Shown here: positions 1 to 6,658 of the stretch, piece by piece
Layout: each line of letters begins with the position of its first letter
Numbering within the stretch: position 1 is the first letter of the stretch
NCBI GenBank assembly: GCA_000435055.1
Contig: FR879706.1
Coordinates: forward strand, 1-27,653
Origin: Clostridium sp. CAG:138
Lineage (GTDB): Bacteria > Bacillota > Clostridia > Christensenellales > CAG-138
Direction: 5' to 3'
DNA length: 27,653 nucleotides
Translations under genes and position numbers: made by a program
Notes under the pieces: model-generated
Database searches by the model: none
What the model was told of the DNA's origin: nothing
Seen by the model: the letters and a program-made list of their open reading frames with translations, nothing else

Positions 1-1568
1 TGGACTTTGCAAGGAATCTGTCGCCTTCGGTAACGGCTTCAAAGCCGTAGGGCTGGCTGGTGCCGAACTGGAGAGAACCGCCCGCAACGTTAAGGGAATC
101 GAACAGGGAAGTGTCGATATTGACGGTTGCTTCGCAGGTTGCGGTGCCGAATACGGAACCGTTGACCATAACGGTGCAGGTGATGGTTGCGGTGCCCGCG
201 CTGATACCGGTGACGGTTGCTTTGCGCTTGTTGCCGGTAACGGTTGCAACGGATTCGTTGGAGCTGGTCCAAACGAGCTCATAGTTGTTCGCATTTTCAG
301 GCTGACGAACAAAGTTGATTTCTGCAGTCCTGCCGATGTACATCTCAACTGCATTCTGCTGGAGGCTGAAGCCGGTGATGTCAACGGGCTCCGGGTTGCC
401 GAAAAGCGTCCACTGGCTGTTTACAGTCTGTGCGCTGTCGGGATTTGCGGGGAAGGGATCATCCTCGCTCATAACGATGGGCCATGCGTCGCCGTAAGGA
501 TCGCATGCGCCGTGCTCTGCAACCATGAGGTTAAATGCATCTGCAACGGTTGCGGGATCATCCGCATTCTTCATTGCATTCCAGAAGGTTTCTTCGTACA
601 TATAGTCGCCGACGAAGGTAACGCTCTGGGAATAACCGTAAACAACGCCTGCACCTAGTTACCTCATATACATATTCGCCTGCGAAGGTAACGCTCTGGG
701 AATAACCGTAAACAACGCCTGCACCTGCGCGGAGAAGCGCATAACCGGTGGTGCCCTGACCTTGGCGTTTCATGCCTTCGCAGATCGCCATCCAAACAAG
801 GCAGTTGGAAAGGGTGTCGGGTGTATGGTTTTCAATGTAACGGCCGTCAATGAAAGCTGCGCTGCCGGAACGAACTGCCCAACCGTTGTTGTAGTCTTCC
901 TGAGTGATGCCGCTGTTGGTGGTCAGGCAGAGGTAGGAAGAAGTACCGGACTGGGTGCCGTGGCTGTCGAAAATAACAACGCCCTTGTCAACAAAGTTTT
1001 CTGCGATTGCGGGGCCGGTTGCCGAAGTGCTCTGGATAAGCAGGTATTCGCCACCGGTTGCTGCCGCGATGGACTGTGCTTCACGCTTATACTGATCGGT
1101 GAAGCTGCTGTCGTGGCCGTAGTAAGGAGCAACGAGGAATACGTTGGGGGATTCTGCATCCTTAAGAGCGCTCTTTTTGCCGTTGCCTTTGGTGAGAACA
1201 ACGCCTTCCTCAACGGGTGCGCAGTCGGTGTTGAGTTCGTTGCGGAGCCTGTAATTGTATGCACAATACATGCCGTCAACGGTGAAGTAGAAGCCGTCCT
1301 TCGTGAAGTCGGAGAAGCTGTCCTTATCAACGGTGTTGAGGTTCAGTGCAGCGGTATAAACTGCATTGATGACCTCGGTGCGGCTCATGCCCTGAGCAAG
1401 AGCGTCTGCTTCGGCTGCATCGAGTGCTGCCCAAGCGTTGTCGAGTTTGCGCATTGCTGCTGCTTCGTTAACGAGACCGTCAACATTCTCTGCAAGAGAA
1501 GCAACGGGAATCATTGCGAAAGCCATGATGAGCGCAAGCGCAAGTGCCAGAAATTTGCGGGTTTTCAT
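1..1568 (-). pseudogene. Secreted caspase-like (clan CD) cysteine peptidase-like protein, frame-broken and cut by window edge
   Basis: Paralogue of the intact gene at 1884-4370, aligned without gaps over the first ~300 residues. The start is the ATG at 1566-1568, behind AGGAGG; it gives a signal peptide (MKTRKFLALA..., hydrophobic to about residue 26). His203 in a DSHGT motif and Cys263 in an ICEG motif each follow a hydrophobic strand, the usual layout of the clan CD His/Cys dyad; proteolysis is inferred, not shown. The open frame runs from 1568 to a stop at 558. Homology to the paralogue stops near 683, where a 70-bp-offset repeat shifts the frame by one base. In the other frame, 1-612 still encodes the expected continuation (motifs CDPYGDAWPIVMS, ANPDSAQTVNS and an Ig-like region), so this was recently one gene. 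The C-terminus, presumably with a dockerin, lies beyond the left edge. The break could be a real mutation or an assembly error. Confidence 0.72.
613..726. repeat. Imperfect direct repeat, 70-bp offset, breaking the reading frame
   Basis: A 44-base segment at 613-656 recurs exactly at 683-726. The offset of 70 is not a multiple of three, so the gene is frameshifted. The sequences on the downstream side (minus strand) of the two copies differ: one reads as FAGEYVYE, the other as FVGDYMYEETFW. The two copies therefore carry different allele-like or paralogue-like continuations, joined through a short TAACT sequence. This suggests a join between two related genes or strain variants rather than simple slippage. 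Confidence 0.85.
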
Positions 1569-1597
1569 TTCTTTTCCTCCTGAAAAACTGTGCGCGG

Positions 1598-1620
1598 GAC
1601 AACCGAACAAGCCGGTTGTC
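1598..1620. promoter_or_regulatory. Perfect 8-bp inverted repeat in the 5' leader
   Basis: GACAACCG (1598-1605) and CGGTTGTC (1613-1620) form a perfect inverted repeat with a 7-base gap. It lies about 6 bases after the expected transcription start of the left peptidase-like gene and about 30 bases before its ATG. It could be an operator or a 5' mRNA stem. No matching repeat stands before the paralogue at 4370. Confidence 0.5.
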
Positions 1621-1632
1621 TCAGCAGAGTTT

Positions 1633-1660
1633 ATTATATCATCTTCGGTTGAAATGTCAA
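1633..1660 (-). promoter_or_regulatory. Sigma-A-type promoter of the left peptidase-like gene
   Basis: On the minus strand TTGACA (1660-1655), a 16-base spacer and TATAAT (1638-1633): both hexamers match the consensus. The expected start is near 1626, giving a leader of about 58 bases that holds the inverted repeat at 1598-1620. Confidence 0.8.
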
Positions 1661-1678
1661 TGTTTGAAATGTCAATAC
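1649..1678. repeat. 15-bp tandem repeat duplicating the -35 region
   Basis: TTGAAATGTCAAT occurs at 1649-1661 and again at 1664-1676, a 15-bp period. Read on the minus strand it places a second TTGACA 15 bases upstream of the functional -35 box. It may be a remnant of slippage or a repeated regulator site. Confidence 0.65.
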
Positions 1679-1774
1679 AATGAGACGGAAAGATGAAAGA
1701 ATACGCCCGGACGGAAAAGCCGAAGGGAAACCGGGCTTAACATTATAGCGTGCAGGAGAAAATCAGTATAGAGA

Positions 1775-1819
1775 CAAAATAAAATACGTCCGCCGGAAAA
1801 TGCTGCCCGGCAGACGTAT
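1775..1819 (-). terminator. Intrinsic terminator of the dockerin peptidase-like gene
   Basis: A 13-bp stem with one G-U pair (1784-1796 with 1807-1819) is followed on the minus strand by TTTTATTTTGT. It lies 65 bases after the stop of the gene at 1884-4370. The rest of the 315-base gap (1569-1883) holds the promoter, repeats and leader of the left paralogue; no gene is seen in it. Confidence 0.8.
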
Positions 1820-1883
1820 AACAAATGCAGCCGCGTTGCGCCGCATCATTTTAAATTCAATTCATTCATTGCTGTGCTGACTG

Positions 1884-4370
1884 TTACAGTCCCATTGCAC
1901 GCCTTGCAATAAGAATTGCATCGGGAAGGCCGATGACGCCGTCGCCGTTCATGTCAGCGGCATCAAGGGATGCGCCTTCAAGAGTAAGCACTTCGATTGC
2001 ATGACGCATTACCTGCAATGCGTCCGCAATGGTAACGCTGCCGTCAAGGTTCACATCGCCCATTGCGGGAAGAATGTTGAACGGACAGTTGGTAAGCACT
2101 GTCGGAACTTCGTAATCACGGCCGTTGGCGTGATGGAAGATCTCTGCGGAGTGAATGCCGGCATGATTTACGGCAGGCAGCGAACCGTGCCAGGTTTCGG
2201 GCATGTCTGCGCTGACGGTAAGAAGATTTCCGGTCATTTCAACGCCGGCTTCACATTCGAAGGATATGTAATAACCCTGAATCAAGGCGAAACGGTCAAC
2301 ATAAATAATGTCGGCTTCAATTTCGTAATGTCCGCCGGCGGCTTCGATCCGCTCAAGAATATCACCGGGGATAACGGTGTGCTCGAGTTCCTCCATAACA
2401 GCGGGGGTGGTGACGGCAATCGTGCCGCTGTGAACTACCTGCGTGCCGCCGCATGCAACGGGTGCGCAGTCGAAAGAAACTTCAATGCGTTCACCGATGC
2501 GGACATCATTGGCTGTTGCCGTGATGCCGATAAGACTCAGCTGAGGTTCTTCGGGTTCGCCCGTTCCGGAGAAGGCAACATTGTCGATTTTGACGCAGTC
2601 GCTGCCGCCGTCGGTCAGTTCGTCCTTAACGTAGCTCCATTCAAAGTGATACAGCCCCGCTTCGGGTGCGGTGAAGGTATAGCTGCTGAATCCGGTCATA
2701 TTCGTGTCGGCATATTTCTGGTATTCAACGTCGTTAACTTTGAAGTAATAATAGTCGTAATCGGTTTCGCTGCTGTAGAAATAGTCAAACGAAAGCGTGT
2801 CGCCTTCCGCCATGCGGATGGTTGTGAGCAGCACGGCGGTGGTGTTGCCCATGCCGGCGTTGTTGGTCTTTGCAATCAGTCGGTCTCCCTCGGCAACGGG
2901 AACGAAGCTGTATTCCGCGCTCGTACCGAATTCAAGACTGCCGCCTTCAACGTTGACGGCTTCGGCAAGGGTTTCATCGGGAGTTACGGAAACGGAAACC
3001 GTTTCGGTTCCGATAATGCTGCCGTTCACGCTGACGGAGCAGGTGATTTCGGTTTCGCCGCGGCCCATACCGGTGATGACGGCTCTGCATCTGCTGCCTG
3101 CATAAGGTTCAACGATCGCAACAGACTCGTCCGCACTCGTCCATGTTGTGACATAGTTATTTGCATTTTCGGGAACAAGGGACATATTGACGTTCACGGT
3201 TTGCGCCATTTTAATATCCGCGCTTGTGATGTCAAGGCTGAATCCGGTAAGATCAACAAGGGGGAAGCTGCCCCAGAGTTTCCATGTGCTGTTGACGGTC
3301 TGCGCACTGTCGGGATTTGCGGGGAAAGCGTCAACATCACTCATAACAATAGGGTATGCATTGCCGTAAGGGTCGCATATGCCGTGTTCTTCAACCATTT
3401 GAGCAAAGGCTTCCGCAACGGTGGCGGGGTTTTCAAAATCCTTCATAAGGTTCCAGAAAGTCTCTTCGTATACATAATCGCCTGCGAAAGTGACGCTCTG
3501 AGAATAGCCGTAAACAACACCTGCACCTGCGCGGAGCAGTGCTGCACCGGTGGTGCCTTGGCCGCTGCGCTTCATACCTTCGCAAATTGCCATCCAAACG
3601 AGACAGTTTGAAAGGGGTGCAGGGGTATGGTGTTCAATATAACGACCGTCGATATATGCGGCGCTGCCGGCATAAACCGCCCAACCGTTGTTGTAATCTT
3701 CCTGAGTGATGCCGGAACTTGTTGTCAGGCAGAGATAGGAAGACGTGCCGTCCTGGGTGCCGTGACTGTCAAAAAATACAACGCCTTTATTCGGGAAATT
3801 TTCTGCGATTGCGGGACCGGTCGCTGCCGTGCTCTGGATAAGCAGGTAGTCGCCGCCGGTTGCGTCCGCGACGGACTGCGCTTCACGCTTGTACTGATCG
3901 GTGAAGCTGCTGTCGTGACCGTAGTAAGGTGCAATCAGAAATACGTCGGCGGATTCGGCATCTTTGAGGTTTTCGGTTTTTCCGCTGCCCTTTGAAAGAA
4001 CAACGCCTTCCTTAACGGGTGCGCAGTCGGTGTTGAGTTCGTTGCGGAGCCTGTAATTGTATGCACAATACATGCCGTCAACGGTGAAGTAGAAGCCGTC
4101 TTTCGTGAAGGCGGAAAAGCTGTCCTTATCAACGGTGTTGAGGCTCAGTGCAGCGGTGTAAACCGCATTGATGACCTCGGTGCGGCTCATGCCTTGAGCA
4201 AGAGCGTCTGCTTCGGCTGCATCGAGTGCCGCCCAAGCGTTGTCGAGTTTGCGCATGGCTGCTGCTTCGCCTGCAATGCCTTCGATGCTTTCCGCAAAAG
4301 CGGCAGCGGGAAGAACTGCAAACGCCATGATGAGCGCGAGCAGAACAGCCGTCAGTTTACGAGTTTTCAT
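1884..4370 (-). CDS. Secreted dockerin protein with caspase-like (clan CD) cysteine peptidase-like domain
   Basis: 828 aa from the ATG at 4368-4370 (AGGAGG upstream); a longer frame to 4463 lacks a ribosome site. Residues 1-26 are a signal peptide. Residues 140-300 hold the putative catalytic core: His203 in DSHGT after the strand GVVFF, and Cys263 in ICEG after the strand CLVWM, the spacing and setting of clan CD His/Cys peptidases. Residues ~375-462 look like an Ig-like (Big_2-type) domain (WTSADESVAIV). Residues ~468-605 form a jelly-roll-like module (FDYFYSSE ... KIDNV), also seen in the protein at 16805. Residues ~610-765 are an unassigned beta-rich region. Residues 770-828 are a type I dockerin with two DxNxDGxxxxxD calcium loops. 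The dockerin implies docking to a cohesin scaffold at the surface; substrate is unknown. Peptidase activity is inferred from motif layout only. It has its own promoter and terminator. Confidence 0.82.
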   Translation of the reverse strand: MKTRKLTAVLLALIMAFAVLPAAAFAESIEGIAGEAAAMRKLDNAWAALDAAEADALAQGMSRTEVINAVYTAALSLNTVDKDSFSAFTKDGFYFTVDGMYCAYNYRLRNELNTDCAPVKEGVVLSKGSGKTENLKDAESADVFLIAPYYGHDSSFTDQYKREAQSVADATGGDYLLIQSTAATGPAIAENFPNKGVVFFDSHGTQDGTSSYLCLTTSSGITQEDYNNGWAVYAGSAAYIDGRYIEHHTPAPLSNCLVWMAICEGMKRSGQGTTGAALLRAGAGVVYGYSQSVTFAGDYVYEETFWNLMKDFENPATVAEAFAQMVEEHGICDPYGNAYPIVMSDVDAFPANPDSAQTVNSTWKLWGSFPLVDLTGFSLDITSADIKMAQTVNVNMSLVPENANNYVTTWTSADESVAIVEPYAGSRCRAVITGMGRGETEITCSVSVNGSIIGTETVSVSVTPDETLAEAVNVEGGSLEFGTSAEYSFVPVAEGDRLIAKTNNAGMGNTTAVLLTTIRMAEGDTLSFDYFYSSETDYDYYYFKVNDVEYQKYADTNMTGFSSYTFTAPEAGLYHFEWSYVKDELTDGGSDCVKIDNVAFSGTGEPEEPQLSLIGITATANDVRIGERIEVSFDCAPVACGGTQVVHSGTIAVTTPAVMEELEHTVIPGDILERIEAAGGHYEIEADIIYVDRFALIQGYYISFECEAGVEMTGNLLTVSADMPETWHGSLPAVNHAGIHSAEIFHHANGRDYEVPTVLTNCPFNILPAMGDVNLDGSVTIADALQVMRHAIEVLTLEGASLDAADMNGDGVIGLPDAILIARRAMGL

Positions 4371-4435
4371 GTGTTCCTCCTGAGTTTTGCTTTGCGGCGG
4401 AAAACGATGAATGCCAATTCTCTGCCGCATATTGT

Positions 4436-4463
4436 ATTTTAGCATCTGACCGCAGAATGTCAA
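4436..4463 (-). promoter_or_regulatory. Promoter of the dockerin peptidase-like gene
   Basis: On the minus strand TTGACA (4463-4458), a 16-base spacer and TAAAAT (4441-4436), about 65 bases before the ATG at 4370. It is divergent from the yicC operon promoter. Confidence 0.75.
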
Positions 4464-4556
4464 GAAAAAATATCGCTCCTGACGAAGTTGATATTTACGT
4501 TTAAAAGCTGTTTCAAATTTAAAACCCGTTTTGAATGAATATACCGATTTCGGCTC

Positions 4557-4585
4557 TTTTCACATCCGCGTTTCTGTGGTATAAT
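4557..4585 (+). promoter_or_regulatory. Promoter of the yicC-gmk-rpoZ-priA operon
   Basis: TTTTCA (4557-4562), a 17-base spacer and a consensus TATAAT (4580-4585), about 45 bases before the GTG start of yicC. Confidence 0.7.
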
Positions 4586-4631
4586 AAATTGATTTGGAGC
4601 AGGTATTGCTCCGCATTTCGGAGGTACAAAA

Positions 4632-5548
4632 GTGGCACGAAGCATGACAGGGTTCGGTCATGCGGTCGTTTCAAAAGACGGCCGCGAATTGTCGATTGAA
4701 CTGAAATCGGTCAATCATCGCTTTTTGGATCTTGCGCTCAGAATGCCGCGCTCGCTTGCCTTCCTTGAGGACACGGCGCGGAACACGCTCGGCACGATGC
4801 TTGCGCGCGGCCATGTTGACATTTTTGCCAATTACCGCAACACGCGGAACGATTCAAAAAAAGTTGAAATAAACATGCCGATGCTCTCGGCATATATGAC
4901 TGCCGCCCGGCAGGCGGCGGAGGAACTCGGCATTGAAAACGATCTGACACTGTCGCGTGCGCTGAGGCTTACGGATATCGTTTCCGTGACAGAGGCCGAC
5001 GACGACAGGCCCGCGCTTGCGGAACTGATGAAAGATGCCTTGACCCGCGCCGCAAATGAGCTTATCGCAATGCGTATGCGCGAGGGTGAAAGGCTTTCAT
5101 CCGACATGAAAACACGACTCGGCGTGATTGCGGATATTCGCGAAAAAATCTCGGAGCGCGCCCCGCTTGTCGTTGAAGAACAGCGAAAAAAGCTTAACGA
5201 ACGCATTGAAAGCCTGCTCTCCGAAACGGAAATCGACAGGGCGCGCCTTGCAACGGAAATTGCATTATTCGCGGATAAAGTCAGCATCGATGAGGAGCTT
5301 GTCCGTCTTTCGAGCCATATTGCCGCGGCAGGCGAAATGGTTGAAAACAACGGCATATTGCCGCGGCAGGCGAACTGCTTGAAAACAACGGCTCTATCGG
5401 CAGAAAACTGGATTTCATCGTCCAGGAGATGAATCGCGAGTTCAACACCATCGGTTCAAAAGCGAACGATAAAACAATTGCGTCTCTTGTTATCGACGGC
5501 AAAGCCGAGCTTGAGAAGATGCGCGAACAGGTGCAGAACTTTGAATAA
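4632..5548 (+). pseudogene. yicC: YicC/YloC-family endoribonuclease, frameshifted by a 38-bp duplication
   Basis: Starts at GTG 4632 behind GGAGG with the family N-terminus MARSMTGFGHAV. The first frame stops at 5432 after a non-homologous tail. A 38-bp imperfect tandem duplication (5316-5391) shifts the frame by two bases; downstream, the other frame encodes the conserved C-terminus (IGRKLDFIVQEMNREFNTIG, then AELEKMREQVQNFE) to the stop at 5546-5548. Removing one repeat copy restores 292 aa, close to the E. coli protein (287 aa). The family is a cytoplasmic RNase linked to RNA turnover and is commonly next to gmk in Firmicutes, as here. The rest of the gene is clean, so the break is recent or an assembly error. 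Confidence 0.88.
5316..5391 (+). repeat. 38-bp imperfect tandem duplication inside yicC
   Basis: Copies at 5316-5353 and 5354-5391 differ at two bases (AAATGGTT against AACTGCTT in the middle). The first copy reads as HIAAAGEMVENNG in the first frame; the second reads as the same peptide with ELLENNG in the shifted frame. Two versions of the same coding segment thus stand in tandem, as also seen at 613-726. Confidence 0.9.
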
Positions 5549-5647
5549 ACATAAAACCGAGTTTCGGCATTCGTTCCGCAATTCGGCAGCAGTGCTGTGT
5601 GCGGTTTGCACAAGGGCATCAAAAGAAATAAAGAGGGTACAAACACT

Positions 5648-6274
5648 ATGATGAAAAAACGCGGCATGCTGATCGTCATTTCCGGCCCGTCCGGCGTCGG
5701 CAAAGGCACTGTTGCAAACAGATTGCTTGAAAAGCACGACAACATCTGCTTCTCCGTTTCCGCAACGACCCGCGCAATGCGTGAGGGTGAGGCGGAAGGC
5801 GTGAATTATTTTTATAAAACAACCGAGGAATTCGATACAATGATAGAACAGGGAGAATTCCTTGAATACATGCGTGTGTTCGGCAAAAATTACTACGGCA
5901 CGCCGAAAAGCTACGTTGAATCAAAGCGCAGCGAAGGCATAAGCGTTTTGCTCGATATCGATGTCAAAGGTGCAATGCACGTTAAAAACAATTGCCCCGA
6001 CGCAATAACGATTTTCATTGCGCCCCCTTCACTGGCGGAGCTGCACAGGCGGCTTGTGGGCAGAGGGACGGAGACTCCCGAAGCGGTTGCCCGAAGGTTT
6101 GAAGAGGCAAGAACGGAACTTGAATACATTCCGAAATACGACTATGTTGTTGTGAACGATGAAATTGAGTCGGCCGTTCAAAAAATCGAATGCATACTCA
6201 ATGCCGTCGGATGCACTCCCGAATATAACCGCGAGCTTTTGCCCGCGCTGCTCGGCGAAACTTTCTCCGAGTGA
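5648..6274 (+). CDS. gmk: Guanylate kinase
   Basis: 208 aa from the ATG at 5648, behind GAGGG; an upstream in-frame ATG at 5597 has no ribosome site. Transfers phosphate from ATP to GMP (or dGMP) to make GDP in the cytoplasm. The P-loop GPSGVGKGT is at residues 13-21, followed by the GMP-binding segment (SATTRAMREGEAEGVNYFY, with EFLEY and YYGTP). The length is normal for the bacterial enzyme (~205). It sits in the usual Firmicutes order yicC - gmk - rpoZ - priA. The small remA/DUF370 gene often found between yicC and gmk is absent; the 99 bases between them hold no convincing ORF. Confidence 0.97.
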   Translation: MMKKRGMLIVISGPSGVGKGTVANRLLEKHDNICFSVSATTRAMREGEAEGVNYFYKTTEEFDTMIEQGEFLEYMRVFGKNYYGTPKSYVESKRSEGISVLLDIDVKGAMHVKNNCPDAITIFIAPPSLAELHRRLVGRGTETPEAVARRFEEARTELEYIPKYDYVVVNDEIESAVQKIECILNAVGCTPEYNRELLPALLGETFSE

Positions 6275-6370
6275 CGAACGGTGCTGCGGAGGGCGGGCCG
6301 CATGATAATCGTATAATAGTTTTAAATTGAGCGTTAAATTTATTGAATACTTACTGTTGGAGGTAACATA

Positions 6371-6592
6371 ATGAGTCACCAAATGAACCATCCGCCGGTT
6401 GTTGAACTGGAAAACATCGCGGGCTGTCGCTATATGCTTGTAACAGCCGTTGCAAAGCGCGCAAGGCAGCTGCTTGTTTCAAAGGAAGAATCATCCGACA
6501 AAAAGCCTGTTGCAAAGGCTGTTGACGAACTGTACAACGGCGAGCTCTGCGTCAGGTATCCTGCCGAATACTATCAGACTTCCGAAAAATAA
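6371..6592 (+). CDS. rpoZ: RNA polymerase omega subunit
   Basis: 73 aa, ATG behind TTGGAGGTAAC. Omega is the small RNA polymerase subunit that helps assemble and stabilise beta-prime. The N-terminal part shows the family pattern: an LENIAGCRYMLVTAVAKRAR helix region, then KKPVAKAVDEL. It lies 96 bases after gmk, the standard neighbour in Clostridia, and about 65 bases before priA. The coaBC gene often found between rpoZ and priA is missing here. Confidence 0.93.
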   Translation: MSHQMNHPPVVELENIAGCRYMLVTAVAKRARQLLVSKEESSDKKPVAKAVDELYNGELCVRYPAEYYQTSEK

Positions 6593-6658
6593 TCCGTAAC
6601 TGCGGAACATTCAAATCAAGCTTTATATGTTATGCGCCGAAAGGCGGGGGTGAACAGC

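Noticed and set aside
762..1583. Plus-strand ORF (273 codons) opposite the left paralogue
   Set aside because: Antisense shadow; the minus strand aligns with its intact paralogue.
2001..3611. Long plus-strand ORF (536 codons) opposite the dockerin peptidase-like gene
   Set aside because: Exact antisense shadow of a gene with a signal peptide, dockerin, promoter and terminator. No ribosome site and no domain-like sequence; long antisense frames are expected with this codon use.
6312..6317. TATAAT between gmk and rpoZ as a separate rpoZ promoter
   Set aside because: No acceptable -35 hexamer at 15-19 bases upstream (the sequence is GC-rich), so it is probably chance.
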